This document shows, one piece after another, positions 42,089 to 51,185 of a stretch of DNA of 64,000 nucleotides. Location: positions 310,001 through 374,000 of the forward strand of contig NZ_JAENHO010000003.1 in assembly GCF_016785085.1 (NCBI RefSeq), written 5' to 3'. A program made the position numbers and the translations under genes. Within the stretch, counting starts at the first letter, position 1; the number at the start of each line of letters is the position of its first letter. The DNA comes from Paractinoplanes lichenicola. GTDB taxonomy: Bacteria > Actinomycetota > Actinomycetes > Mycobacteriales > Micromonosporaceae. The notes below the pieces were generated by a model. The model worked only from the letters and a program-made list of their open reading frames with translations. It made no database searches and had not been told where the DNA came from.

Positions 42089-43099
42089 GTGCCGCCGGGC
42101 CTCAAGGATGTCGCCGCGCGGGCCGGTGTGTCCATCAAGACGGTCTCCAATGTCGTCAACGGATATGTGCACGTGGCCCCCGCGACCCGTGCCCGCGTGC
42201 AGGCCGCCATCGAGGCGCTCGGCTACGTGCCCAACATTGCCGCCCGCCAGCTGCGCAGCGGCCGCTCCGGGGTGATCGCGCTGGCCGTGCCAGAACTGCA
42301 GTCGCCCTACTTCGCCGAGATCGCCGGGCTGATCGTGCAGGCCGCCGAGCGCCGCTCGTGGACCGTGCTGATCGACCAGACCGACGGGCAGGCCGAACGC
42401 GAACGCAACCTGGTCGCGGGTCTGCGCCGGCACGCCATCGACGGCCTGATCTTCAGCCCGCTGGCCCTGGCCGGCGAGGAGTTGGCGCTGCGCGACGGCA
42501 CCCCGATGGTGCTGCTCGGCGAGCGCGTATGGCACGGCCCGGCCGACCACGTGGCGATCGACAACACCGCCGCCGCGGCCGACGCCACCCGCCACCTGAC
42601 CTCGCTCGGCCGCCGCCGGATCGCGGCCATCGGGGTGCAGGAAAGACCCTCGGCCGTCACCGCCCACCAGCGCCTGGCCGGCTATCGGGCCGCGCTGGCC
42701 GAGGCCGGGCTGCCCGCCGACCCCGCTCTGGAGATCCCCGCCGACGGGTTCCACCGGGCCGACGGCGCCGCGGCGATGGCCCGGCTGCTCGACGCGGCCG
42801 AACCGCCGGACGCCGTGTTCTGCTTCAACGACCTGCTGGCCCTCGGGGCGCTGCGCACGTTGCTGTCGCGCGGGGTTTCGGTGCCGGAGGACATCGCGGT
42901 GATCGGCTTCGACGACATTGAGGACGGCCGCTTCTCGACACCTACGCTGAGCACGATCGCGCCGGACGCCCCGCGGATCGCCCAGCTCGCCGTGGATCTG
43001 CTGGCCGAGCGCCTGGGTGATGGGCCGGCGGCGGCGGGGGCGCCTCGCGAACTCCGCGTGGACCATCGCCTGATTGTGCGCGAAAGCACCTGTGGATAA
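42089..43099 (+). CDS. LacI family transcriptional regulator of the arabinan locus
   Basis: A protein of 336 aa. The LacI helix-turn-helix opens the protein (PPGLKDVAARAGVSIKTVSN, hinge helix IAARQLRSGRSG near 50), followed by a periplasmic-binding-protein-like effector domain (IGFDDIEDGRFSTPTLSTI near 270). Divergence and shared CAACGTTG sites link it to the GH51-transporter operon just downstream. Arabinose or an arabino-oligosaccharide is the probable inducer; that is inference. The stop codon is within TGTGGATAA, which also reads as a DnaA box. Confidence 0.92.
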   Translation: MPPGLKDVAARAGVSIKTVSNVVNGYVHVAPATRARVQAAIEALGYVPNIAARQLRSGRSGVIALAVPELQSPYFAEIAGLIVQAAERRSWTVLIDQTDGQAERERNLVAGLRRHAIDGLIFSPLALAGEELALRDGTPMVLLGERVWHGPADHVAIDNTAAAADATRHLTSLGRRRIAAIGVQERPSAVTAHQRLAGYRAALAEAGLPADPALEIPADGFHRADGAAAMARLLDAAEPPDAVFCFNDLLALGALRTLLSRGVSVPEDIAVIGFDDIEDGRFSTPTLSTIAPDAPRIAQLAVDLLAERLGDGPAAAGAPRELRVDHRLIVRESTCG

Positions 43100-43148
43100 C
43101 CCGTTTTGCCCCTTGCGCCCGGCGTAGCTTGACCCCAACGTCCCTGGG

Positions 43149-43331
43149 TGGGCGGGGGAGGCGGCGGCTGCTCCAGGCAAGATCGACGATCAATGCGGGC
43201 GGGGAGGCGGCGGCCGCTCCGGGCAAGATCGACGATCAATGCGGGCGGGGAGGCGGCGGCCGCTCCGGGCAAGATCGACGATCAATGCGGGCAGGGACGC
43301 GGCGGCCGCTTCGGACAAGATCGACGATCAA
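43149..43331. repeat. 46-bp tandem repeat, four copies, in the regulator-operon gap
   Basis: AAGATCGACGATCAA starts at 43179, 43225, 43271 and 43317, an exact 46-bp period. Between copies lies GCGGGCGGGGAGGCGGCGGC. Each unit contains the palindrome GATCGACGATC. The array sits between the lacI-type stop and the operator of the catabolic operon, about 65 bp upstream of the operator, and encodes no supported protein. Confidence 0.9.
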
Positions 43332-43395
43332 CGTGAGCCGGGGCCGGCGCGAGCGTCACATTTCGGGTGTGTTTCGGGATCCTGACGGTGATCTC

Positions 43396-43425
43396 TTTAC
43401 AACGTTGAATCCAACGTTGTAAAAA
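43396..43425 (+). promoter_or_regulatory. Double LacI-type operator overlapping the GH51 promoter
   Basis: Arms TTTACAACGTTG (43396-43407) and CAACGTTGTAAA (43412-43423) form a perfect 12-bp inverted repeat with a 4-bp centre. Each arm holds the 8-bp palindrome CAACGTTG, with centres 12 bp apart. TTTACA (43396-43401) and TAAAAA (43420-43425) have an 18-bp spacing and serve as -35 and -10. The ATG follows 6 bases later, so repressor binding would occlude a leaderless promoter. Confidence 0.85.
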
Positions 43426-43431
43426 CTCTGC

Positions 43432-44889
43432 ATGGCAGTGGCGCAGCTCACCCTCGACCCCGCGTTCCGGATCGCTCCGGTCGATCCCCGGCTCTTCGGC
43501 TCGTTCGTCGAGCACATGGGCCGGTGCGTCTACACCGGAATCTTCGAGCCCGGACACCCCGAAGCCGACGACGACGGCCTGCGGACCGACGTGCTCGACC
43601 TCGTCCGCGAGCTCGGCGTCACCACGGTCCGCTACCCCGGCGGCAACTTCGTCTCCAACTACCGCTGGGAGGACGGCGTCGGCCCGCGCGGCGACCGCCC
43701 CCGCCGTCTCGACCTGGCCTGGCGCAGCCTCGAGAGCAACGCCTTCGGGCTCAACGAGTTCATGCGCTGGTCGAAGCTGGCCGGCGTCGAGCCGATGATG
43801 GCGGTCAACCTGGGCACCCGCGGCGTCGAGGCGGCCGCCGAGCTCGTCGAATACTGCAACCTGGCCGACGGCACGGCCGCCGCCGACCTGCGCCGCAAGC
43901 ACGGCGTCGCGCAGCCCCACGACGTACGGATGTGGTGTCTGGGCAATGAGATGGACGGGCCGTGGCAGATCGGCAGCTTGACCGCCGACGAGTACGGGCG
44001 GCTCGCGGCCCGCGCCGGGCACGCCATGCGCCGGGTCGACCCGAGCATCGAGCTGATCGCCTGTGGCAGCTCCAACTCGGGCATGCCGACGTTCGCGGCG
44101 TGGGAGGCCACGGTCCTCGAGCACGCGTACGACCAGGTCGATTACATCTCGCTGCACACCTACTACGACCCCGAGAAGTTCGACGAGGCCAGCTTCCGGG
44201 CGTCCGCGGTCGACCTCGACGGGTTCATCGACGACGTGGTGGCCACAGCCGATCACGTACGGGCGAAGAAGCGCCACTCGAAGCGGATCAAACTCTCGCT
44301 CGACGAGTGGAACGTCTGGTATCAGTCGCGGTTCACCGAGCCCGAGGACCGCGGGATCGAGGAGACGCCGGCGCTGATCGAGGACGACTACAACGGCACC
44401 GACGCCGTGGTCGTCGGCAACCTGCTGATCAGCATGCTGCGGCACGCCGACCGGCTCTCGCTCGGCTGCCAGGCCCAGCTCGTCAACGTGATCGCGCCGA
44501 TCCGCACCGAGGCCGGCGGCCGGGCCTGGCGGCAGACGATCTTCCACCCGTTCGCGCGGACCGCCCGGCTGGCCCGCGGCACCGTGCTGCGGCCCGCGCT
44601 CACCGGTCCGTCGATGAGCACCGGCCGCTTCGGCGACGTGCCTGCCGTCGACGCCGTGGCCACCCACGACGAGCAGACCGGCGAGGTCAGCGTGTTCGTC
44701 GTCAACCGCGGCACCGAGCCCGTGCCGCTCTCGCTCGACCTGCGGGCGTTCCCGAAGCACCGCCTCCGCGAGCACGTCTCGCTCACCGCCGACCGGCCCG
44801 AGCCGGTTACGCGGCAGCCCACCGAAGAAATCCTTCTCCCTCCCGTCTCCTGGCACGCGTTGTGCCTTGCTCCCGAGGAGTCAATGTGA
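43432..44889 (+). CDS. Intracellular alpha-L-arabinofuranosidase, GH51
   Basis: A protein of 485 aa with no signal peptide. It has a TIM barrel plus beta-sandwich of family GH51. The acid/base Glu is in CLGNEMDGPW near residue 175 and the nucleophile in SLDEWNVWY near residue 290. Also seen are FGSFVEHMGRCVYTGIFEPG near 20-39 and VRYPGGNFVSNYRWEDG. It releases arabinofuranose from imported oligosaccharides. It is the first gene of the catabolic operon, preceded by the double operator, and no ribosome site is present (leaderless). Confidence 0.93.
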   Translation: MAVAQLTLDPAFRIAPVDPRLFGSFVEHMGRCVYTGIFEPGHPEADDDGLRTDVLDLVRELGVTTVRYPGGNFVSNYRWEDGVGPRGDRPRRLDLAWRSLESNAFGLNEFMRWSKLAGVEPMMAVNLGTRGVEAAAELVEYCNLADGTAAADLRRKHGVAQPHDVRMWCLGNEMDGPWQIGSLTADEYGRLAARAGHAMRRVDPSIELIACGSSNSGMPTFAAWEATVLEHAYDQVDYISLHTYYDPEKFDEASFRASAVDLDGFIDDVVATADHVRAKKRHSKRIKLSLDEWNVWYQSRFTEPEDRGIEETPALIEDDYNGTDAVVVGNLLISMLRHADRLSLGCQAQLVNVIAPIRTEAGGRAWRQTIFHPFARTARLARGTVLRPALTGPSMSTGRFGDVPAVDAVATHDEQTGEVSVFVVNRGTEPVPLSLDLRAFPKHRLREHVSLTADRPEPVTRQPTEEILLPPVSWHALCLAPEESM

Positions 44890-44942
44890 ACAACGTCCAA
44901 GCCGCCCCACCCGCCACCCTTAAACGGCCTGAAGGCATTCTC

Positions 44943-46259
44943 ATGCTGACAAGAAGAGGCTTGATAGCCGGCGCCGGCGGCGCCATGTTCCTCGCCGCCT
45001 GCAGTGACGGCGGACCCAACGACAAGGTCACCGGCGGCGGCAACAACGCCGCGGCCGCCCCCACCGAATACTCCGGGCCGAACGTGACGCTCGCCTTCTG
45101 GAACGGCTTCACCGGCGGCGACGGCCCGTTCATGAAGAAGCTCGTCGAGCAGTTCAACGGCGAGCACCCCAACATCAAGGTGTCGATGAACACCTACGAG
45201 TGGGCCGACTACTACCAGAAGACGCCGGCCGCCGTGTCCACCGGCAACGGCCCGGACGTCGGGGTCATGCACGTCGACCACGTGGCCACCAACGCCGCCC
45301 GCGGGGTCATCCTGCCGCTGGAGGACCTGGCCAAGGCCCTGAACTTCAAGGCCGAGGACTTCTCGCCGCCGGTCTGGAACGCGGGCGTCTACAACAACAC
45401 CCGCTACGCGATCCCGCTCGACGTGCACCCGCTCGGCTTCTTCTACAACAAGACGGTGATGGAGAAGGGCGGTCTCGACCCGGAGAAGCCGCCCACCACC
45501 AACGACGAATATCAGGCGGCGCTGGAGCAGATGAAGTCGAAGGGGATCCAGGGCGACTGGGTCACCCCGTTCGAGTTCACCGGCAGCATGCAGTTCCAGT
45601 CGCTGCTGTGGCAGTTCGGCGGGCAGCTCTTCGACGACGGCGCGACCAAGGCGCTGTTCGGCGAGCAGGCCGGCGTGCAGGCGCTGACCTGGATGACCGA
45701 CCACATCAAGAACGGCTACAGCCCCAAGAACGTGGCCCAGGACGCCGACATCCTGGCCCTGCGCAACGGCAAGAATGCCTTCAACTGGAACGGCATCTGG
45801 ACCATCAACACGCTCAAGGAGGACAAGAACCTCGAGTGGGGCGTGGCGCCGCTGCCGCAGATCGGCACCCAGAAGGCGGCGTGGGCCGGCTCGCACCAGT
45901 TCGTCCAGTTCAAGCAGAAGACCAAGGACGACAACAAGCTGACCGCGGGCAAGGTCTTCATCAACTGGATCAGCCAGCACTCGATCGAGTGGGCCCGGGG
46001 CGGTCAGGTGCCGGCCCGCGCCGAGATCCGGGACAGCGCCGACTTCAAGGCGCTGCCGGAGCAGTCGGCCATCGGCACGCAGATCGACTATCTGCACTTC
46101 CTGCCGCCGAAGCCGGGCATTGCCGACGCGATGGCCACCGTCGTCACGTCGATCAACGAGGCCGTGCTGGGGCGCAAGGATCCGGCCAAGGCGCTGGCGG
46201 ACGGCGCGGCCAAGGCCAACCAGATTCTGGAACAGAACGCCAAGAAGTATGGCAGCTGA
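44943..46259 (+). CDS. Sugar ABC transporter substrate-binding lipoprotein
   Basis: A protein of 438 aa, family 1 extracellular solute-binding protein. The signal has twin Arg (TRRGLIAGAGGAMF) and a lipobox LAAC near residue 20, so Tat export and lipidation are likely. The mature protein shows NVTLAFWNGFTGGDGPFMKK and the usual PxxAQ-type hinge regions. The ATG at 44943 follows a GAAGG site; an in-frame GTG at 44886 overlaps the GH51 stop and would bury the signal. It overlaps the permease gene by 11 bp. The ligand is presumably an arabino-oligosaccharide. Confidence 0.92.
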   Translation: MLTRRGLIAGAGGAMFLAACSDGGPNDKVTGGGNNAAAAPTEYSGPNVTLAFWNGFTGGDGPFMKKLVEQFNGEHPNIKVSMNTYEWADYYQKTPAAVSTGNGPDVGVMHVDHVATNAARGVILPLEDLAKALNFKAEDFSPPVWNAGVYNNTRYAIPLDVHPLGFFYNKTVMEKGGLDPEKPPTTNDEYQAALEQMKSKGIQGDWVTPFEFTGSMQFQSLLWQFGGQLFDDGATKALFGEQAGVQALTWMTDHIKNGYSPKNVAQDADILALRNGKNAFNWNGIWTINTLKEDKNLEWGVAPLPQIGTQKAAWAGSHQFVQFKQKTKDDNKLTAGKVFINWISQHSIEWARGGQVPARAEIRDSADFKALPEQSAIGTQIDYLHFLPPKPGIADAMATVVTSINEAVLGRKDPAKALADGAAKANQILEQNAKKYGS

Positions 46260-47196
46260 GACTTTCGTACGAAGCGAAGCGCCGGCCACTTCGGAGGCCG
46301 GCGCGACCAAAGTACGCCGTTACGGGACGCTCACCCCCTACCTGTTCCTCCTCCCGTATTTCGTCGTCTTCGCCACCTTCGTGCTGGCGCCGGCGGCGTA
46401 CGGCCTGTGGATCAGCCTGCACGACTGGGACTATCTGCTGCCCGGCAAGCCGTTCGTGGGGCTCGACAACTATCAGGCGCTGTTCGACTCCGACTCCGCG
46501 GTCTTCAGCTTCTTCTGGGAGAGCATGTCGGCCACGGGCATCTTCACGGTGCTCAGCGTGCCGCTGCTGCTGACCGTGCCGCTGGCCCTGGCGCTGCTGC
46601 TCAACCGCAACTTCCGAGGCCGTACGTTCTTCCGGGCCGTGTATTTCGCCCCGTACGTGCTCGGGGTGGCCGTGATCGGCGTGCTCTGGCGCTTTCTGCT
46701 CGACCCGAATCTGGGTGTGGTCAACGCGGTGCTGGGCGCGATCGGGCTGCCGGGGAGCACACCGTGGACGACGGCGCTGCCCTGGGGCTGGGTCACGCTC
46801 GTCGGCGTGACGGTGTGGTGGACGCTCGGCTTCAACGCCGTGATCTATCTCGCCGGGCTGCAGGACATCCCGCGCGAGCTGTACGAGGCGGCGCGGATCG
46901 ACGGGGCCGGCCGGTGGTCCGAGTTCCGCCATGTCACGCTGCCCGGCCTGCGTCCGGTGCTGCTGTTCGTCACGGTCAACACGATCCTGGTCTCGGCCAA
47001 CATGTTCGGCCAGTCCTATCTGATCACGCAGGGGGCGCCGGGCACCGAGACCCGTACGGCGATCATGTACATCGCCACGGTCGGCCTGAACGAGTTCAAG
47101 ATGGGCTCCGCCGCCGCGATGAGCTACCTGCTCACCGCGTGCCTCCTGGTGATCAGCCTGCTGGTGTTCCGGCTGTTCAGGGAGAAGGACGCATGA
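46249..47196 (+). CDS. Sugar ABC transporter permease (MalF type)
   Basis: A protein of 315 aa with six TMs. The EAA loop for ATPase contact is YEAARIDGAGRWSEFRHVTL near 205-224. The start ATG lies inside the last codons of the binding-protein gene, giving translational coupling. It partners the MalG-type permease downstream (4-bp overlap). No ATPase gene is present in the operon. Confidence 0.93.
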   Translation: MAAETFVRSEAPATSEAGATKVRRYGTLTPYLFLLPYFVVFATFVLAPAAYGLWISLHDWDYLLPGKPFVGLDNYQALFDSDSAVFSFFWESMSATGIFTVLSVPLLLTVPLALALLLNRNFRGRTFFRAVYFAPYVLGVAVIGVLWRFLLDPNLGVVNAVLGAIGLPGSTPWTTALPWGWVTLVGVTVWWTLGFNAVIYLAGLQDIPRELYEAARIDGAGRWSEFRHVTLPGLRPVLLFVTVNTILVSANMFGQSYLITQGAPGTETRTAIMYIATVGLNEFKMGSAAAMSYLLTACLLVISLLVFRLFREKDA

Positions 47197-48017
47197 GACG
47201 AGTCAAGCCCGTCGCCTGGTACACCGTCCTGATCGGACTGAGCCTGGTCTTCATCGCGCCCCTGGTCTGGATGCTGCTCACCGCGTTCAAGACGCCCAGC
47301 GAGGCCACCCGGGTGCCACCCACCGTCCTCCCCGAGGAGCCCACCGCGGGCGCCTTCGACGTCCTGCTGGGCAACTCGCAGACGCCGGTGCTGCGCTGGT
47401 TCCTCAACAGCGTGCTGGCCGCCACCGGGCAGGCCGTGCTGGTGCTGGCGGTCGCCTCGATGGCCGCGTACGCCCTGGCCCGGCTCGACTTCCGGGGCAA
47501 GCGGCTGATCTTCGGCATGGTCATCGCGACCCTGTTCATCCCGGGCTTCGTGCTGATCATCCCGAACTTCCTGATCGTCGACCGGCTCGGCATGCTCGAC
47601 ACCCTGTGGGCCCTGATCATCCCCGGGGCGGCCGGCGCGTTCGGCGTCTTCTTCCTGCGGCAGTTCTTCCTCAGCCTGCCCCGCGAGCTGGAGGAGGCGG
47701 CCGTGCTCGAGGGGGCCAACCAGTGGCAGATCTTCACCCGGGTGGTGCTGCCCCTGTCCAAGCCCGCCCTGGCCACGCTGGCCGTGATCAGCTTCCTGAC
47801 CAACTGGAACGACTTCCTGTGGCCGGTCTACGTGCTGTTCAGCCCCGAGCAATACACGCTGCCGCCTGGTCTGGGGATCCTGCAGGGCGCCTACACGATC
47901 AACTATCCCGTGATCATGGCGGGCGCGCTGGTCGCCAGCATCCCCGTGCTGCTGCTGTTCGTGGTGGCGCAGCGCTACGTGATCGAGGGAGTCTCCCGTT
48001 CCGGCCTGAAAGGATGA
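47193..48017 (+). CDS. Sugar ABC transporter permease (MalG type)
   Basis: A protein of 274 aa with six TMs. The EAA loop reads ELEEAAVLEGANQWQIFTRV near 168-187 and FLTNWNDFLWP is typical of MalG permeases. GGAGAAGG precedes the ATG, which overlaps the upstream stop. In actinobacteria a shared ATPase such as MsiK usually energises such importers; it must be encoded elsewhere. Confidence 0.93.
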   Translation: MRRVKPVAWYTVLIGLSLVFIAPLVWMLLTAFKTPSEATRVPPTVLPEEPTAGAFDVLLGNSQTPVLRWFLNSVLAATGQAVLVLAVASMAAYALARLDFRGKRLIFGMVIATLFIPGFVLIIPNFLIVDRLGMLDTLWALIIPGAAGAFGVFFLRQFFLSLPRELEEAAVLEGANQWQIFTRVVLPLSKPALATLAVISFLTNWNDFLWPVYVLFSPEQYTLPPGLGILQGAYTINYPVIMAGALVASIPVLLLFVVAQRYVIEGVSRSGLKG

Positions 48018-48019
48018 TC

Positions 48020-49711
48020 ATGCGACGCCTGACGGCCGCGCTCGCCGCGGTGATCACACTGCTGACCCTGACGGCCGGCGCCCGAGTTCCCGTGCCCGCC
48101 TCGGCGTCGTTCGCGGACACCTTCGCCGACCCGGTGATCGTGCGCGGCGACGACGGCTTCTACTACGGTTTCGGCACGTCCGACCCCCTGCGCGAGGGCG
48201 AGAAGGTCACGCATCGCATCCCCATCGCGCGCTCGCCCGACCTGAAGCGCTGGACCTACGTCGGCGACGCGTTCAACACCCTTCCCCCGTACGCGACCAC
48301 GGGCGCCTCGCTGTGGGCACCGGACGTTCGTAAGATCACCGGCCGCTGGGTCATGTACGTGACCGTCACCGAGACGACGAGCGGAACGGGCGCGTCGGCG
48401 ATCGGCGTGGCCACCGCGCCCCGGCCGACCGGCCCGTGGACGTTCGCCCCCGAGCCGGCTGTGCCACCCCGCGCGGCCCCCGGCGGCGGCTGGTGGTGGA
48501 CCTTCGACCCGGCCCAGCTGACCACCCCCGACGGCCGGAAATACCTCTACTACGGCAGCTACTTCGGCGGCGTCTGGGTCAGCGAGCTCACCCCCGACGG
48601 CCTGCGGATCACCGGCACCCCGACCCGCGTCGCGATCGACAACAAGTTCGAGGGCGCGTACGTCGTCCGCCGCAACGGCTTCTACTACCTGTTCGCCTCG
48701 TCGGCCAACTGCTGCGCGGGTCCGACCACCGGATACTCCGTCTCGGTGGGCCGGTCCAAGAGTCCGCTGGGCCCGTTCACCGACCGCGACGGGCTGCGGC
48801 TCGACGCCTCGCGGGCCGGCGGCACCCCGGTGATCGCGCCGAACGGCAACCGCTGGGTCGGCACCGGCCACAACGGACTGATCACCGATCGGCACGGCCA
48901 GGACTGGTTCGTCTACCACGCGATCGACCGCAACGATCCGTTCCTCGACGAGCCGTACGGCATCAACGAGCGCCCGATGCTGATCGACCGGCTCGACTGG
49001 ATCGGCGGCTGGCCGGCGGTGAACGGCGGCGCCGGGGCCTCCGACGGACGGGACACCCCGCCGGCCCGCGTCCCTGCCCCGGGCAAGCCGATCTTCGCGG
49101 AGGAGTTCGGCGATCGGAACGACGGCGAGTCGGGTGGCCTGACGGCGGGCTGGAGCTGGGTGCGGCAAGATCCGGCGGCGACCGTCAGCGGGGGACAGCT
49201 GCGCTGGCCGGTGCAGGGCGCCGATCTCACCGGCACGGGCAACGACGCGGGTGTGCTGCTGCGCGAGCCGCCGAAGGGCAGCTGGATCGCCGAGACCAAG
49301 CTGACCCTGCCGCTGGGCGAGGACACCGTGCGCAACTACCAGCAGGCCGGTCTGATCGCGTACGCCGATGACGACCTCTTCGCGCGGCTGAGCGCGGTGG
49401 CGATCTGGAACACGCGTCAGGTCGAGTTCGGCAAGGAGATGCCGTACGCGGAAAAGTTGTCGTACGGCGGCACTATCGTGGGCGCACCGGGAGAGACAGT
49501 GACGTGGTTGCGGTTGGCCCATCGAGCGGATCCGGCCAACGGCGAACACGAGTATCGGGCAGGGATCAGCCGCGACGGCAAGCGCTGGACCTGGGGTGGA
49601 GTGTGGACGCTGCCCGCCGACAGCTCGCCTCGGGTCGGCTTGATCGCTCACGGCGGCGCGGAGCCGGCGGTCACCGCGTCGTTCGACTACGTCCGGTTCT
49701 ACCGATGGTGA
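48020..49711 (+). CDS. Secreted GH43 family glycosidase
   Basis: A protein of 563 aa. The signal peptide (MRRLTAALAAVITLLTLTAG, cleavage near ASA at 32) leads into a five-bladed propeller of GH43. The catalytic base Asp is in FADPVIV, the pKa-modulating Asp in WTFDPAQL and the acid Glu in KFEGAYVV. A C-terminal concanavalin-like beta-sandwich (about 365-563; FAEEFGDRNDG...) resembles the extra module of GH43 arabinanases and xylosidases. ATG at 48020 follows AAAGGA; another ATG at 48014 overlaps the permease stop. It probably cleaves arabinan or arabinoxylan outside the cell. Confidence 0.88.
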   Translation: MRRLTAALAAVITLLTLTAGARVPVPASASFADTFADPVIVRGDDGFYYGFGTSDPLREGEKVTHRIPIARSPDLKRWTYVGDAFNTLPPYATTGASLWAPDVRKITGRWVMYVTVTETTSGTGASAIGVATAPRPTGPWTFAPEPAVPPRAAPGGGWWWTFDPAQLTTPDGRKYLYYGSYFGGVWVSELTPDGLRITGTPTRVAIDNKFEGAYVVRRNGFYYLFASSANCCAGPTTGYSVSVGRSKSPLGPFTDRDGLRLDASRAGGTPVIAPNGNRWVGTGHNGLITDRHGQDWFVYHAIDRNDPFLDEPYGINERPMLIDRLDWIGGWPAVNGGAGASDGRDTPPARVPAPGKPIFAEEFGDRNDGESGGLTAGWSWVRQDPAATVSGGQLRWPVQGADLTGTGNDAGVLLREPPKGSWIAETKLTLPLGEDTVRNYQQAGLIAYADDDLFARLSAVAIWNTRQVEFGKEMPYAEKLSYGGTIVGAPGETVTWLRLAHRADPANGEHEYRAGISRDGKRWTWGGVWTLPADSSPRVGLIAHGGAEPAVTASFDYVRFYRW

Positions 49712-50982
49712 GGCCCGATCATGAGGGGCCACGAGAGGTAGCGCCGGCTCGATGGGGGAGTGCCGCGCCGCGGCAAACGGTGGCGGGGCAGGAGCGGGCC
49801 GCGCCGCGGAAAGTAGTGGCGCGGCGGGGATGGGCTGCGCCGCGGAAAGTGGTGGCGGGGCGGGGATGGGCTACGCCGTGGAAAACGGTGGCGGGGCAGG
49901 AGTGGGCTGCGCTGCGGAAAACGGTGGCGGGGCGGGGATGGGCTGCCGGGTGGGTGCTGCTGGCTGGGGTGCTGCTGGTGAGCGGCTGCTCGAGCGGTAG
50001 TTCGTCCGGCAGCCCGGCAGCCACCCCGCACTCCGCCGACAAATCGGAAATGTCGGAAGCGAGGCAGGGCGTGACGTTCACCAATCCGGTGCACAGCGAC
50101 AACTTCCCCGATCCGGGGGCGCTGCGGGTCGGCGAGACCTGGTACGCGTACGGGACCAATGGCCCCGCTGGGAATGTGCCAGTGCTGACCTCGCCCGACC
50201 TCGTGACCTGGACACCCGTGGCCGATGCGCTGCCGCAGATCGGCAAGTGGGCCACCGCGGGCAACACCTGGGCGCCCGAGGTGATTGAGGGCCCGGGCGG
50301 CACCTACCTGCTCTACTACACGGCCCGGTCGACCAAGACGAACGTGCAGTGCATCGGCGTCGCCGAGGCCGACAAGCCCGGCGGTCCGTTCGTGGATCAA
50401 AGCGACGAGCCGCTCGTCTGCCAGGCGAAGGAGGGCGGCTCGATCGACGCCAGTCCGTTCACCGACGAGAACGGCGACCGCTGGCTCTACTGGAAGAACG
50501 ACGGCAACGCGATCGGGCAGCCCACCTATCTCTACGGCGCCCGGCTGTCCGCGGACGGCCTGAAGATCAGCGGCGAGTCCAAGCGGCTGCTGGTCAACGA
50601 CGCTGGGTGGGAGGCGCACGTCATCGAGGCGCCGCAGATGGCGCGGCACGACGGCAAGCTCTACCTGTTCTATTCGGCCAACGCGTTCGACAAGGAGGAG
50701 TACGCGCTGGGCTACGCCACCTGCGAGGGCCCGCTCGGCCCGTGCGTCAAGGCGGCGGAGAATCCGATCCTGCACACCTCACCGGCCGCGGCCGGGCCCG
50801 GTCACGGGTTTCTGGTGACCACGCCGGGCGGCGAGTCGTGGCTGCTCTATCACGCGTGGCCGCCGAGCGCGGTCGGCAGCGTCGCACCCGGCCGGCAGCT
50901 CTGGCTCGACCGGGTGGACTGGGTCGACGGCCGTCCCGTGGTGAAGGGCCCGACCGTCGAGGAGCAGCCGGCGCCGAACTAG
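49708..50982 (+). CDS. GH43 family glycosidase lipoprotein with repeat-bearing N-terminus
   Basis: Up to 424 aa. The catalytic part starts near residue 125: base Asp in DNFPDPGAL, modulating Asp in SIDASPF, acid Glu in HVIEAPQM. Before it lies a lipoprotein signal (WVLLAGVLLVSGCSS, Cys near 96). If translation starts at the GTG that overlaps the upstream stop (49708), about 80 cytoplasmic residues precede the signal, including five 12-residue repeats (AAPRKVVAGRGW type). A start at a GTG inside the last repeat, about 10 codons before the hydrophobic stretch, would give a normal lipoprotein signal. Which start is used is unresolved. It acts on the cell surface with the previous enzyme. Confidence 0.85.
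   Translation: MRPDHEGPREVAPARWGSAAPRQTVAGQERAAPRKVVARRGWAAPRKVVAGRGWATPWKTVAGQEWAALRKTVAGRGWAAGWVLLAGVLLVSGCSSGSSSGSPAATPHSADKSEMSEARQGVTFTNPVHSDNFPDPGALRVGETWYAYGTNGPAGNVPVLTSPDLVTWTPVADALPQIGKWATAGNTWAPEVIEGPGGTYLLYYTARSTKTNVQCIGVAEADKPGGPFVDQSDEPLVCQAKEGGSIDASPFTDENGDRWLYWKNDGNAIGQPTYLYGARLSADGLKISGESKRLLVNDAGWEAHVIEAPQMARHDGKLYLFYSANAFDKEEYALGYATCEGPLGPCVKAAENPILHTSPAAAGPGHGFLVTTPGGESWLLYHAWPPSAVGSVAPGRQLWLDRVDWVDGRPVVKGPTVEEQPAPN
49762..49941 (+). repeat. 36-bp tandem repeat, five copies
   Basis: Units begin at 49762, 49798, 49834, 49870 and 49906 and share CGCCGCGGAAA...GTGGCGGGGC. The 36-bp period preserves the reading frame of the GH43 lipoprotein gene and would encode 12-residue repeats ahead of its signal sequence. 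Confidence 0.9.
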
Positions 50983-51185
50983 GACTTGTCCTCGTCGCGC
51001 TCGGTGGCCTCCTCGATGGCCCCGGTGATCGCGCCGGTGAGGTCGCCCGCGGGCACGGCGATGTCCTCGCCGAAGCCCTCCTCGGTGCCCCGCTCGGGCT
51101 CGGGCGCGGTGGCCCCGCCGGCGAAACCGAACTCGTTGGGCTCGTCGTGCTCTTTGTCCTGCTCGTTGTCCTGGGAAGTCGTCAT
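50979..51185 (-). CDS. Small acidic protein, unknown function
   Basis: A protein of 68 aa, strongly acidic and probably disordered (MTTSQDNEQDKEHDEPNEF..., then EEATERDEDKS). GGTGGGGC precedes the ATG, but that sequence lies in the distal arm of a perfect hairpin. It is convergent with and overlaps the GH43 stop by 4 bp, and is downstream of galK on the same strand. No family is recognised. Confidence 0.6.
   Translation of the reverse strand: MTTSQDNEQDKEHDEPNEFGFAGGATAPEPERGTEEGFGEDIAVPAGDLTGAITGAIEEATERDEDKS

Noticed and set aside
43149..43331. CRISPR array
   Set aside because: The 46-bp units are contiguous near-identical repeats with no variable spacers and no cas genes.
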